Positions 43,358 to 51,072 of a stretch of 64,000 bases of DNA are shown in pieces. Every line of letters starts with the position of its first letter. Within the stretch, counting starts at the first letter, position 1. Position numbers and translations under genes: made by a program. The notes beneath the pieces were generated by a model that saw only the letters and a program-made list of their open reading frames with translations, was not told where the DNA came from and did no database searches. Source of the DNA: JAYRZB01 sp041916675 (GTDB taxonomy: Bacteria > Pseudomonadota > Alphaproteobacteria > Rhizobiales > Devosiaceae); assembly GCA_041916675.1 (NCBI GenBank), contig JAYRZB010000004.1, positions 248,001-312,000 of the forward strand, read 5' to 3'.

Positions 43358-44074
43358 CTAGAAGTAATCGTTGGCGCCAAGGATTGGAAGGGCTTGGCCC
43401 AGCACGATTTCCCGGGTCGAAATCTCTGAGGCATAGCAGATCGCTTCGATTCCACCGGCCCGTGCCTGATCGAACGCTACGCCATAGGCCGGGTCAATGT
43501 CGCGGGCGAGCGCAAAAGCCCTGCAGTCGGTGCGCTGCACCAGATAGAGCATCACTGCCCGATGCCCCGCCTCCACCATCCTGTGCAATTCGCGCAGGTG
43601 TTTGGTGCCACGCTCCGTCACGCAATCGGGGAATTCTGCCAGCCCCGACCGGCGTCCGAAATGCACGTTCTTGATCTCGACATAACAGTCAGGCAACCCG
43701 TCACCGGTCAATAGGTAATCAATCCGACTACCTTCGCCATACTTCACCTCGGCTCGCACGGTGCCATAGGCGGCCAGTTCGGGCACTGCCCGCTTCCGCA
43801 GCGCTTCGCCGACCACCCGGTTGGGGTGCGCGGTGTTGATGCCCACCAATCCGCTGGGCAATTCCACCAGTTCCAAGTTCCACTTCAGGCTGCGCTTGGG
43901 GTCTGCGGCTGGCGATAGCCACACCTGGGTGCCCGGGTCCTTCAGGCCCAGCATGGCACCGGGGTTGGCGCAGTGGGCGGTTACCGCGCTCCCGTCATCG
44001 AGCATTACATCGGCAAAGAAGCGTTTGTAGCGCGAAATCAGCCTGCCGCGCTGCATCGGCTGGGGCAAAAGCAT
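43358..44074 (-). CDS. sfsA: SfsA family DNA/RNA nuclease-like protein
   Basis: 238 residues: MLLPQPMQRGRLISRYKRFFADVML and then CANPGAMLGLKDPGTQVWLS, TAHPNRVVGEAL and YVEIKNVHFGRR. SfsA was named in E. coli for sugar fermentation stimulation; it has a nucleic-acid-binding/nuclease-like fold and its role remains loose. The open frame reaches 44131 but the start at 44074 is the family one. Divergent from the CinA-like gene. Confidence 0.93.
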   Translation of the reverse strand: MLLPQPMQRGRLISRYKRFFADVMLDDGSAVTAHCANPGAMLGLKDPGTQVWLSPAADPKRSLKWNLELVELPSGLVGINTAHPNRVVGEALRKRAVPELAAYGTVRAEVKYGEGSRIDYLLTGDGLPDCYVEIKNVHFGRRSGLAEFPDCVTERGTKHLRELHRMVEAGHRAVMLYLVQRTDCRAFALARDIDPAYGVAFDQARAGGIEAICYASEISTREIVLGQALPILGANDYF

Positions 44075-44145
44075 GGGGTTGCCTTGATTTTTTGCGGGTG
44101 GAAGGGCATTGCATTCTCCCCAATGGTCCAATGCACGGTCAAGCC

Positions 44146-44919
44146 ATGTCAGCCGCTGTTTCCCCCGACTCCGTCACCGCAGGCCTTCTGGTCATAGGCG
44201 ACGAAATCCTGTCGGGCCGTACCAAGGACGTTAACATCGGCGCTACCGCTGATTTCTGCACCGACCTCGGCATTGACCTGATGGAAGTGCGGGTGGTGTC
44301 CGATGTCACCGACCACATCGTCGAGGCGGTCAACGCCCTGCGGGCCCGCTACACCTACGTTTTCACCACCGGCGGTATCGGTCCGACCCACGACGATATC
44401 ACCGCCGATGCGGTGGCGCAGGCATTCGGCGTCGCCCTGCCGATCAATCCCGAGGCCCGCGCCATGCTCGAAACGCGCTGGAAGCAAACCGGAACCGAGG
44501 TCAACGAGGCCCGCCTGCGCATGGCCCGCATCCCGGAGGGTGCCTCGCTCATTGTCAATTCTGTCAGCGCTGCCCCCGGCTTCCGCATCGGCAATGTCCA
44601 CGTCATGGCGGGCGTGCCTGTTATCATGCGCGCCATGCTCGAAGCGATTGCACCCACGCTAAAGGGCGGCAAACGCGTGCTGTCGCGCACGGTCGTCGCC
44701 CGCGTCGGCGAGGGCACCGTCGGCGGCCCTTTGGGTGCGCTGCAACTTGAATATCCCGACGTCAAAATGGGGTCCTATCCGCAGATGGGGCATGCAACCA
44801 TCATGACCGAGCTGGTCCTGCGCTCATCCGATGAGGCCCGCCTCGAAGAAGCGACAGCCAAAGTCCAGGCCATGGTCGATGCTGCCCACAGGGCTGCTGG
44901 TATCGACCCCACTAAATAA
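44146..44919 (+). CDS. CinA N-terminal (molybdopterin-binding, MoeA/MogA-like) protein
   Basis: About 257 residues. GLLVIGDEILSGRTKDVNIG and VFTTGGIGPTHDDITADAVAQAFG define the MoCF/CinA N-terminal domain; the pyridine nucleotide amidase (PncC) C-domain is missing, so this is the short rhizobial type. Named competence/damage-inducible after a streptococcal homologue; ADP-ribose or NMN-related hydrolysis is proposed for the family. Start codons at 44131 and 44146 both fit. gpt follows after 33 bases. Confidence 0.82.
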   Translation: MSAAVSPDSVTAGLLVIGDEILSGRTKDVNIGATADFCTDLGIDLMEVRVVSDVTDHIVEAVNALRARYTYVFTTGGIGPTHDDITADAVAQAFGVALPINPEARAMLETRWKQTGTEVNEARLRMARIPEGASLIVNSVSAAPGFRIGNVHVMAGVPVIMRAMLEAIAPTLKGGKRVLSRTVVARVGEGTVGGPLGALQLEYPDVKMGSYPQMGHATIMTELVLRSSDEARLEEATAKVQAMVDAAHRAAGIDPTK

Positions 44920-44952
44920 ACACCGGCCCCGCGCCGTTTCAGGAGTACGACC

Positions 44953-45450
44953 GTGAACCAGCCCGCCAACAAGTCTTTCCCCGTCACCTGGGATCAGTTC
45001 CATCGCGATAGCCGGGCCCTGGCCTGGCGCCTGACCGGTATGGGAACCTTCGATGCCGTGGTTGCCATCGCGCGCGGCGGACTTGTGCCTGCCACCATCG
45101 TTGCCCGCGAACTCAATATCCGCGTGGTCGAGAGTGTTGCTGTCAAATCCTATGACCACCAGAACCAGGGCAGCGTGAAGGTGCTCAAGCCCATCTCGCA
45201 GCAGATCCTCGATCTCGCCAAGAACGGCGGCAAGGTGCTGATCGTCGATGATCTGGTCGACACCGGCAATACCGCCCGCGCCGTGCGCGACATGCTGCCC
45301 GGTGCCCATTTCGCCACTGTTTATGCCAAGCCCATGGGCCGCGAACTGGTGGATACGTTCATCACCGAGGTTTCGCAGGACACCTGGATTTTCTTCCCCT
45401 GGGATCTCGATGTTGCCTATGCTGCCCCGATTTCGGGCGGCACCGACTAA
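44953..45450 (+). CDS. gpt: Xanthine phosphoribosyltransferase
   Basis: 165 residues with GTG start and AGGAG at 44941. The PRPP-binding motif is VLIVDDLVDTGNTARAV, the N-terminal IARGGLVPATIVARELNIR holds the substrate loop, and VKSYDHQNQGSVKVL the flexible flap. Salvages xanthine and guanine to nucleotides. It lies 33 bases after the CinA-like gene on the same strand. Confidence 0.94.
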   Translation: MNQPANKSFPVTWDQFHRDSRALAWRLTGMGTFDAVVAIARGGLVPATIVARELNIRVVESVAVKSYDHQNQGSVKVLKPISQQILDLAKNGGKVLIVDDLVDTGNTARAVRDMLPGAHFATVYAKPMGRELVDTFITEVSQDTWIFFPWDLDVAYAAPISGGTD

Positions 45451-45492
45451 CTATTTTTGAGCTTTTTCATTCGAACATTTCCGGAGGGCGTC

Positions 45493-46161
45493 ATGTTGCG
45501 CAAAACCCTGGTTATCGCTTCCATCCTGGCCCTGGCCGGGTGCAAGGCCGATCTGGTGGAAGTCAAAATTTCGACTTCCGACATCAAGGCCGCCCTGGCC
45601 GGTGACGCTGTCACCGTGCCGTTCGAGGCGACCTATTCTGTATTTTCGGATATGGATGAAGCCGCCCGCGAAAAGGTGGGGCAGATCCAGAAGATCGCAG
45701 AGGAAAACCTCGACATCGAAGATTTCCAGCTCACCAACGAGGGCAGTTCGGCCCGCGTCGAGATCGAGGGCAACCTGTCCCTCGTCAGCGCCGGCAATGC
45801 TGCTTCCACCAAGCCGGGCGCGCTGGCGATCTTTATCGACACAACCGACCTGCCGTCCGAGCTTGAAGGCTTCCCGCTGGAAGTGCGCCTGGGTGTCACC
45901 GACACCTTCGCTCCCATGATCGCTGCCATGCAGGCCATCGACTATGGCCTGTCGGCCGAGGAAGTGAACCCGGTCCGCTTCCGGCTCAAGGCCGACACCG
46001 GTTCGGCCATCACAGTGCTTTCGGGCGGGGTGCAGATCGAAGGCGAAAGCTACCCGATCAATGCCACCACGCTGCCCGATGGTGATTCCATCACTTTGAC
46101 CTTCAAGGGCGGGCCCTACGAAGTGGTCAATGGCGGCTTCCTGCTCACCAATATCAATTGA
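45493..46161 (+). CDS. Lipoprotein of unknown function
   Basis: 222 residues. A classic lipobox LALAGC (Cys at residue 17) after an N-terminal hydrophobic signal means a lipid-anchored envelope protein. The rest is acidic, rich in beta segments, ends ITLTFKGGPYEVVNGGFLLTNIN and has no recognised domain. The frame opens at 45457 but the ATG at 45493 with GGAGGGC ahead gives the signal peptide. Lies between gpt and tRNA-Leu. Confidence 0.75.
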   Translation: MLRKTLVIASILALAGCKADLVEVKISTSDIKAALAGDAVTVPFEATYSVFSDMDEAAREKVGQIQKIAEENLDIEDFQLTNEGSSARVEIEGNLSLVSAGNAASTKPGALAIFIDTTDLPSELEGFPLEVRLGVTDTFAPMIAAMQAIDYGLSAEEVNPVRFRLKADTGSAITVLSGGVQIEGESYPINATTLPDGDSITLTFKGGPYEVVNGGFLLTNIN

Positions 46162-46174
46162 GCCTGCCGATCAG

Positions 46175-46260
46175 TGGTGCGGGCGGCGGGACTTGAACCC
46201 GCACGGGGATACCCCCTCCGGATTTTAAGTCCGGTATGTCTACCATTCCATCACGCCCGC
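46175..46260 (-). tRNA. tRNA-Leu (UAA), CCA encoded
   Basis: On the minus strand the acceptor arm GCGGGCG (46254-46260) pairs with CGCCCGC, followed by discriminator A and an encoded CCA (46175-46177). The anticodon stem CCGGA/TCCGG encloses loop CTTAAAA, giving anticodon UAA for leucine UUA codons. A variable arm (GAGGGGGTATCCCC region) and T arm with GGTTCAAGTCC are present, total 86 bases including CCA. Confidence 0.95.
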
Positions 46261-46324
46261 ACGGCCGATCCCTTGTCACAGGGATCGGCAAAACTCAACA
46301 ACAGAGGTTTCTGCAACCACCGGC

Positions 46325-46355
46325 TTGACCCTCACGCAGCGTCAGGGACTATCAC
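46325..46355 (+). promoter_or_regulatory. MerR-type promoter with 19-base spacer and dyad
   Basis: TTGACC (46325-46330) and TATCAC (46350-46355) are separated by 19 bases, the overlong spacer typical of MerR-activated promoters. Across them CCCTCACGCAGCGTCAGGG (46329-46347) matches its reverse complement at 16 of 19 positions. The merR start is 24 bases downstream, so the protein very probably binds here and untwists its own promoter. Confidence 0.75.
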
Positions 46356-46379
46356 CCTGTCTTGCGGAGGCGCGGACGG

Positions 46380-47150
46380 ATGAAGACCTACACGGTTGCG
46401 GAACTGGCCAGACTCTCGGGCGTATCGGTCCGGGCGCTGCACCACTACGACGAGATCGGTCTTCTCAAACCCGCGTTCACCGGCGAAAACCGCTATCGCT
46501 ATTACGGCCCCGAAGAACTGCTGCGTCTGCAACAGATCCTCATCCATCGTGAGTTCGGCATTCCTCTGGCCGAAATCGCTGCGATTCTTGATTCTCCCGG
46601 GTTCGACAGGTTGCAGGCTTTGCGGCAGCAGCGCCAACGCCTGCATGCCGAAGCGCAGCGTTTTGCCGGTCTCGTCAGGACGATCGACCGCACGATCGCC
46701 AGTCTACAAGGAGATCGCGCCATGAAGGACGCAGAGCTTTACAAAGGCATTTCGCCGCAAAAGCAGGCCGAATACGAGGCCTGGCTTATCGATACCTACG
46801 GCGGTGATATGCAAGACCGCATTGCCGACAGCCGAAGGGGATTTGAGTCTCTCACGCCCGCCGAGCAGGCAAAACTTCAGGACGAGTTGCGGGAGCTGGA
46901 GCAGGGGCTTGCTGAAGGGATGCGCCGGGGCGTGCCCCCACAGGCTCTTTCGCTTGATCCGTTGCTGGCCCGGCACAACGCATGGGTGGCATTCATGTGG
47001 CATCGGCCCTGTCCGCCTCCGGCCTATGCCGGCCTTGCCGACCTCTACCTTTCGCACCCCGATTTCATCGCGCGCTACGAGAGCATCGAGACCGGCTTTG
47101 CCCAGTATCTGTCCACAGCCATGAAGGCCTGGGCAAAAAGACAGGGCTGA
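46380..47150 (+). CDS. MerR-family regulator with TipAS effector domain
   Basis: 256 residues. Residues 1-70 are a MerR winged helix (TYTVAELARLSGVSVRALHHYDEIGLL, then a GENRYRYYGPEELLRL wing), a coiled-coil dimerisation helix follows to about 115, and residues 120-255 are a TipAS domain, as in Streptomyces TipAL, which traps thiopeptide antibiotics and other multidrug ligands. Such proteins activate their own gene from an overlong promoter, which is visible upstream. No drug transporter gene is adjacent; CsbD follows in the same direction. Confidence 0.9.
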   Translation: MKTYTVAELARLSGVSVRALHHYDEIGLLKPAFTGENRYRYYGPEELLRLQQILIHREFGIPLAEIAAILDSPGFDRLQALRQQRQRLHAEAQRFAGLVRTIDRTIASLQGDRAMKDAELYKGISPQKQAEYEAWLIDTYGGDMQDRIADSRRGFESLTPAEQAKLQDELRELEQGLAEGMRRGVPPQALSLDPLLARHNAWVAFMWHRPCPPPAYAGLADLYLSHPDFIARYESIETGFAQYLSTAMKAWAKRQG

Positions 47151-47152
47151 TC

Positions 47153-47177
47153 GGAACCAACTCTCTGGCTGCGCATT
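47153..47177 (+). promoter_or_regulatory. Candidate EcfG (general stress) promoter before csbD
   Basis: GGAAC (47153-47157) followed after 16 bases by CATT (47174-47177) is close to the alphaproteobacterial EcfG/RpoE2 pattern GGAAC-N16-17-CGTT. It starts two bases after the merR gene stop, with the CsbD ATG 33 bases further. CsbD genes are well-known general stress targets, which supports the reading. Confidence 0.5.
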
Positions 47178-47210
47178 GTTAGGTCAAACAATCAGCAACA
47201 GGAGCTTAAC

Positions 47211-47393
47211 ATGCATAAGGATCAGGTCGCTGGCGCCGCTAAGCAGGCCAAGGGTGCCGTCAAGGAAGCCGCCGGCAAGTTGACCGACAATCCAAGGCTC
47301 AAAGCTGAAGGCAAACTGGATCAGGCCGAAGGTAAGGTCCAATCCAAGGCTGGCGAGGTTAAGGACAAACTGCGCGAAGCCCTCAAGCGCTAA
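47211..47393 (+). CDS. CsbD family stress protein
   Basis: 60 residues: HKDQVAGAAKQAKGAVKEAAGKLTD and KLDQAEGKVQSKAGEVKDKL, a highly charged amphipathic-helix protein. CsbD was found as a sigma-B-controlled gene in Bacillus; in alphaproteobacteria it follows the EcfG stress sigma. The biochemical role is unknown. Preceded by an AGGAGC site and followed by a strong terminator at 47409. Confidence 0.93.
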   Translation: MHKDQVAGAAKQAKGAVKEAAGKLTDNPRLKAEGKLDQAEGKVQSKAGEVKDKLREALKR

Positions 47394-47408
47394 GTCTCTC
47401 AGCCAGTT

Positions 47409-47449
47409 AAAAGCCGCGTCCGCGCCCCCGGACGCGGCTTTTCCTTGTT
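47409..47449 (+). terminator. csbD rho-independent terminator
   Basis: AAAAGCCGCGTCCG (47409-47422) pairs with CGGACGCGGCTTTT (47429-47442), a 14-bp stem with 6-base loop, followed by CCTTGTT. Sits 16 bases after the csbD stop. Confidence 0.9.
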
Positions 47450-47500
47450 CACATTCATGGACCATGCGATCAAACTGGTCGGCAGGAGCAGAGGGCAATC

Positions 47501-47851
47501 ATGGTCGCCGATATCTTCGTGGCAATTGTTGCCGCCATTCATATCTACATTCTCGTGGTCGAAATGTTCTTGTGGACCAGACCCTATGGCCGCCGCGCTT
47601 TCGGGATGACCCCCGAATTTGCCGAAGAAACCAAGGTTCTTGCCGCCAATCAGGGTCTTTACAATGGTTTCCTCGCCGCCGGTCTGATCTGGGGCCTTCT
47701 TCAAGGCGATGCCGGCGATCCAACAAAAATCTTCTTTCTGGCCTGCGTCGCCATTGCTGGGCTCTACGGTGCATTTTCCTCCAGCATCCGGATTTTGTTC
47801 GTCCAGACACTGCCTTCCGCCTCTGCCTTGATTGCCGTCTGGCTTCTCTAG
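47501..47851 (+). CDS. DUF1304 family membrane protein
   Basis: 116 residues with four membrane helices; ADIFVAIVAAIHIYILVVEMFLW opens it, and AANQGLYNGFLAAGLIWGLL with QTLPSASALIAVWLL close it. DUF1304 (EamA-distant, formerly YphA-like) has no known activity. Stand-alone gene between the csbD terminator and another membrane protein. Confidence 0.9.
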   Translation: MVADIFVAIVAAIHIYILVVEMFLWTRPYGRRAFGMTPEFAEETKVLAANQGLYNGFLAAGLIWGLLQGDAGDPTKIFFLACVAIAGLYGAFSSSIRILFVQTLPSASALIAVWLL

Positions 47852-47910
47852 TCTCAGATCAACAATGTGACTAGGCATCGATATATGCTTGCCCAATAGA
47901 ACTATTTGAG

Positions 47911-47927
47911 TTCGACTGGATGTCGAA
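47911..47927. promoter_or_regulatory. Short inverted repeat upstream of the orphan membrane protein gene
   Basis: TTCGAC-N5-GTCGAA lies 25 bases upstream of the ATG at 47952. Six-base arms fit a small operator, but nothing identifies the binding protein. Confidence 0.3.
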
Positions 47928-47951
47928 TCCAAACTGTTGAAGGGTAGTGGC

Positions 47952-48938
47952 ATGTGGGATTTCTCGATCGGCAGGGCACTTGGCCTGATGGCCAGAACAT
48001 CGCCCTTCATTGTGCTCCGCATCGTTGTCTATTTTGGCATTGCAGTTGCCTATGTTCTGGCCACTGGCGTCGGAGCAGGGCTCGGGTGGGGCGTCGGCGC
48101 TTTCGGAGATGAGGATTTCCGGGCCGGGTCCATCTTCTGGGGCGGCGCCCTGGGCTTTGGCGCGGTGGCCGGCGTTCTCTACTTCCTGCGCGAATACACC
48201 CTCTACATCGTCAAGGCCGGGCACATTGCGGTGCTGGTCGAACTGCTTGAGGGGCGCGATGTGCCGATGGGGCGGGCGCAGATCGATCACGCCAGCGGCG
48301 TGGTCAAGGCGCGTTTTGCCGAATCGAACGTGCTGTTCGGCGTCGATCAATTGGTCAAAGGCGTGCTCAACGCCATTACCGGCCTGATCCAGGGCATTGC
48401 CAGTTTCCTGCCCATCCCGGGGCTGCAGAACGTCATTGGGCTGGTCAGGGCGTTTCTGCGGGTTTCGGTGGGGCTCCTTGATGAGGTGATCCTGGCTCAC
48501 TCCATCCGCACCAATGCCACCAATCCCTGGGCATCCGCGCAGACGGCGCTGGTGCTTTACGCCCAGAACTACCCCGTCATGCTGCGCAATGCTGCCTGGC
48601 TGACAATCATCACCTATGTGCTGGCCTTCTTTGTTTTCCTGATCATGCTGGCGCCTGCCGCCGCGCTGGTCTGGTTCATTCCTGGCGCGTGGTCGGCAGG
48701 CGGGTTCGTCTTTGCCATCCTGTTCGCCTGGGCGGTCAAGGTCGCGCTGATCGAGCCCTTTGCCATTGCCTGCATGATGGATGTCTACTTCCGGCAGACC
48801 GAGGGGCAGTCTCCCGATCCGCAATGGGACGCCCGGATCTCGGGGGTCTCGAAGAAGTTTGTCGAACTCAAGGATCGGGCAGCCCGCTGGTCTGGCTTTG
48901 GCGGCAGCTCTGGGTCCGGCTTCAAGCCGTTCGGCTGA
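47952..48938 (+). CDS. Orphan multi-pass membrane protein
   Basis: 328 residues with about six hydrophobic helices: the N-terminal IVLRIVVYFGIAVAYVLATG, a Gly-rich GAGLGWGVGAFG turn, and LAFFVFLIMLAPAAALVWF near the C-terminus. A central amphipathic region (about 85-190) and a soluble C-terminal tail KKFVELKDRAARW follow. I do not recognise the family. Its 3' end overlaps the convergent DHFR-family gene by 17 bases. Confidence 0.75.
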   Translation: MWDFSIGRALGLMARTSPFIVLRIVVYFGIAVAYVLATGVGAGLGWGVGAFGDEDFRAGSIFWGGALGFGAVAGVLYFLREYTLYIVKAGHIAVLVELLEGRDVPMGRAQIDHASGVVKARFAESNVLFGVDQLVKGVLNAITGLIQGIASFLPIPGLQNVIGLVRAFLRVSVGLLDEVILAHSIRTNATNPWASAQTALVLYAQNYPVMLRNAAWLTIITYVLAFFVFLIMLAPAAALVWFIPGAWSAGGFVFAILFAWAVKVALIEPFAIACMMDVYFRQTEGQSPDPQWDARISGVSKKFVELKDRAARWSGFGGSSGSGFKPFG

Positions 48939-49458
48939 TGGCGTAGTGCAGCCGCACGCAACCCCGGTCGAGCGCTTTGGCGCTCAGCAGGCGCGGCGAA
49001 ACCTCAAAACCGGTGGCGGGAAACAAAGGCACCCCGCCGCCGATGATTTCGGGAATGACGTAGATCTCGATTTCATCGAGCGCCCCGCGCTCCAGAAACG
49101 CCATCTGCAATCTCCCGCCGCCAATCATCCAGACATCGCCATCCGTACTCGCCCGCAGTTCGGCAATCAGCGCCGACACATCGGCCCGCGTCTCGATCCG
49201 GCCTGCCGGGTTGGGGATCGGCCGCGAGGTCACAACGATCACCCGCTTGCTGTCATAGGGCCAGGCGCCGCCATGGTTGGCCAGGAAGTCATAAGTATCC
49301 CGCCCCATCACCAGCGTTGAAACCGTCTCGATAAAGCGGTTGTAGCTGTGCTCGCCCAGGTCCATGCCATCATAGCGGAACAGCCAGTCGAGCGCTCCAT
49401 CCGGTCGCGCGATGAAGCCATCAAGGCTGGTTGCGATGTATCCGCGTATATTGGCCAT
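48922..49458 (-). CDS. Dihydrofolate reductase family protein (RibD C-terminal type)
   Basis: 178 residues. ANIRGYIATSLDGFIARPDG, then LVMGRDTYDFL, WPYDSKRVIVVTSRP, and VWMIGGGRLQMAFLERGALDEI mark the RibD-C/DHFR-like reductase fold binding NADPH; true DHFR and riboflavin residues are not all there, so the substrate is unknown. The ATG at 49458 is divergent from a TetR gene and an 18-bp palindrome lies between them. An earlier in-frame start at 49533 would run across the operator, so it is unlikely. Confidence 0.85.
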   Translation of the reverse strand: MANIRGYIATSLDGFIARPDGALDWLFRYDGMDLGEHSYNRFIETVSTLVMGRDTYDFLANHGGAWPYDSKRVIVVTSRPIPNPAGRIETRADVSALIAELRASTDGDVWMIGGGRLQMAFLERGALDEIEIYVIPEIIGGGVPLFPATGFEVSPRLLSAKALDRGCVRLHYAISRTA

Positions 49459-49496
49459 GCCGATTCTCCTGTGATCTGAACGGCCATGCATATATA

Positions 49497-49514
49497 TAAA
49501 CGAACGTTCGTTTA
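49497..49514. promoter_or_regulatory. TetR operator, perfect 18-bp palindrome
   Basis: TAAACGAACGTTCGTTTA is an exact palindrome of 18 bases between the divergent DHFR-family and TetR genes, 12 bases before the TetR ATG and 38 bases before the other ATG. TA-rich sequence (TATATATA) beside it suits a -10 element. This is the probable binding site of the neighbouring TetR protein, controlling both sides. Confidence 0.85.
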
Positions 49515-49526
49515 CAATGGTGACCC

Positions 49527-50084
49527 ATGGCACGACCCCGCACCGTCAGCGACGCTGATATTCTTGATGCCGCCCTTGGGCTGATGCAGCGCCAGGGCCC
49601 GCAGGCGGTCACCTTCGCCTCGGTTGGCGCCGCGTCGGGCCTGTCTCCCGCCACGCTCGTCCAGCGCTATGGCAACAAGGATCAATTGGTCGAAGCCGCG
49701 CTGCTGCGCGCCTGGGACATACTCGACGCCCAGACTGAAGCAGCGGACCTGTCCGCCCCGGAAACCCCGGACGGGGCCGTGACGCTGCTCGTTTCGCTGT
49801 CCGACTATGGCGATCACGATCAATATGCCGAGGGCCTCTTGCTCCTGCGCGAGGATATTCGCAACCCGGCGCTGCGGGCCCGGGGTGAGGCCTGGGGCAG
49901 GGTATTGGCGCAGGCGCTTGGCCGCCGCCTCTCGGCAGACCCAGAGCGGCAGCTGATGCTGGGACGCTTGCTTGCCAACCAGTGGCAGGGCGCGCTCATT
50001 TGGTGGGGATTTTCCCGCGAGGGCACGGTTTCGGCCTATGTTTCGGCCGAGTTGAAGGCTTTTATCGCCACCCTGATCACCTGA
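49527..50084 (+). CDS. TetR-family transcriptional regulator
   Basis: 185 residues: ARPRTVSDADILDAALGLMQR, the HTH recognition PQAVTFASVGAASGLSPATLVQRYGNKDQLVEAALL (helix 3 region), and a C-terminal ligand domain of alpha helices to the end at about 180. TetR dimers repress divergent and own genes until a ligand binds. Palindrome at 49497-49514. Followed after 16 bases by an epimerase-type gene in the same direction. Confidence 0.9.
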   Translation: MARPRTVSDADILDAALGLMQRQGPQAVTFASVGAASGLSPATLVQRYGNKDQLVEAALLRAWDILDAQTEAADLSAPETPDGAVTLLVSLSDYGDHDQYAEGLLLLREDIRNPALRARGEAWGRVLAQALGRRLSADPERQLMLGRLLANQWQGALIWWGFSREGTVSAYVSAELKAFIATLIT

Positions 50085-50100
50085 CGCTGAGGAACCCGCC

Positions 50101-51072
50101 ATGACCATCGCCATTCTCGGGGGCACTGGCTTCATCGGTACGCAAACTATCAGGCGCCTGCTCGCCCATGGCGAGGATGTGCTGCTGATCCATCGCGGCA
50201 ACAACGTGCCCGATTCCCCGGCCAGCGGAATATCGTGCCGCCTCGCCGACCGGGCCGACAGTATCGCCCTCACCAGCCTGCTGCGCGAGCATGGGGTCTC
50301 TACTGTCATTGATATCATTGCTCTGACCTTGGGTAATACGGCCGCCGTGCGCGAGGCGGTGGCAGCAATCGGCGGGCGCTATGTCATGTTGTCGGGCGCC
50401 GATGTTTACGCCAACTATGGCGGCATGATCGGGCGCGACGCCGTCGAGCCCCGGCAAAGGCCCGCCACCGAAGATTCGCCCCTGCGCCAGTCGCGGTTTC
50501 CCATGCGCGGCAGCACACGCCTGCCCAAAGGTATCGATCCGGAAATCTTCGAGAACTACGACAAGCTGGTCATTGAAGAAGCCGCCCTTGCCGATCCCCG
50601 CTTCGCCACAACGGTGCTGCGCCCGGGCATGACCTTCGGGCCAGGAGATAAGCAGCACCGCCTCGGCTGGGCCGTCGCTGCGGCCGGGCAGGGCGGGGTG
50701 GTCAAAGTCGATGCTCGTGCGCTCGATTGGAAAAGCTCCTACGGCTTTGTCACCGATGTGGCCGACGCCATTGCGCTGGCGGCCATTTCACCAAAAGCGG
50801 CCGGGCGCATCTATAACATCGCCCAGCCTAAGGCCCGCAGCGTTGGCGACTGGCTCAAGACCGTTGCGGGCGCTATGGGCACTACCATTTCCATCGAGGC
50901 CGTACCCCCCGCTGCGCGCGGCATTATGGCCGAGCGCGCCGACGCCACCGACCTGCGTTTTCCGCTGACCATTGATTCAAGCCGCATCCGTGCCGAGCTC
51001 GATTTCGTGGAAGTGGTCAGCGAAGCCGAAGCGATCCTGCAAACCATCGCCTACGAAACGGATAAACTCTGA
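50101..51072 (+). CDS. NAD(P)-dependent epimerase/dehydratase family protein
   Basis: 323 residues. TIAILGGTGFIGTQTIRRLLAHGEDVLLIHRGNN is the Rossmann GxxGxxG nucleotide site; a ALADPRFATTVLRPGMTFGPGD segment resembles the extended SDR substrate region. The usual YxxxK is not obvious, with YDKLVIEE at the right place. Its stop overlaps the next start (TGATG), so the ASCH-wHTH protein is co-translated. The substrate is unknown. TetR control is likely through the palindrome upstream. Confidence 0.85.
   Translation: MTIAILGGTGFIGTQTIRRLLAHGEDVLLIHRGNNVPDSPASGISCRLADRADSIALTSLLREHGVSTVIDIIALTLGNTAAVREAVAAIGGRYVMLSGADVYANYGGMIGRDAVEPRQRPATEDSPLRQSRFPMRGSTRLPKGIDPEIFENYDKLVIEEAALADPRFATTVLRPGMTFGPGDKQHRLGWAVAAAGQGGVVKVDARALDWKSSYGFVTDVADAIALAAISPKAAGRIYNIAQPKARSVGDWLKTVAGAMGTTISIEAVPPAARGIMAERADATDLRFPLTIDSSRIRAELDFVEVVSEAEAILQTIAYETDKL

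Noticed and set aside
46264..46289. GCCGATCCC/GGGATCGGC stem-loop upstream of tRNA-Leu
   Set aside because: No T-run on either strand and it lies before rather than after the tRNA; a chance or structural dyad without clear role.
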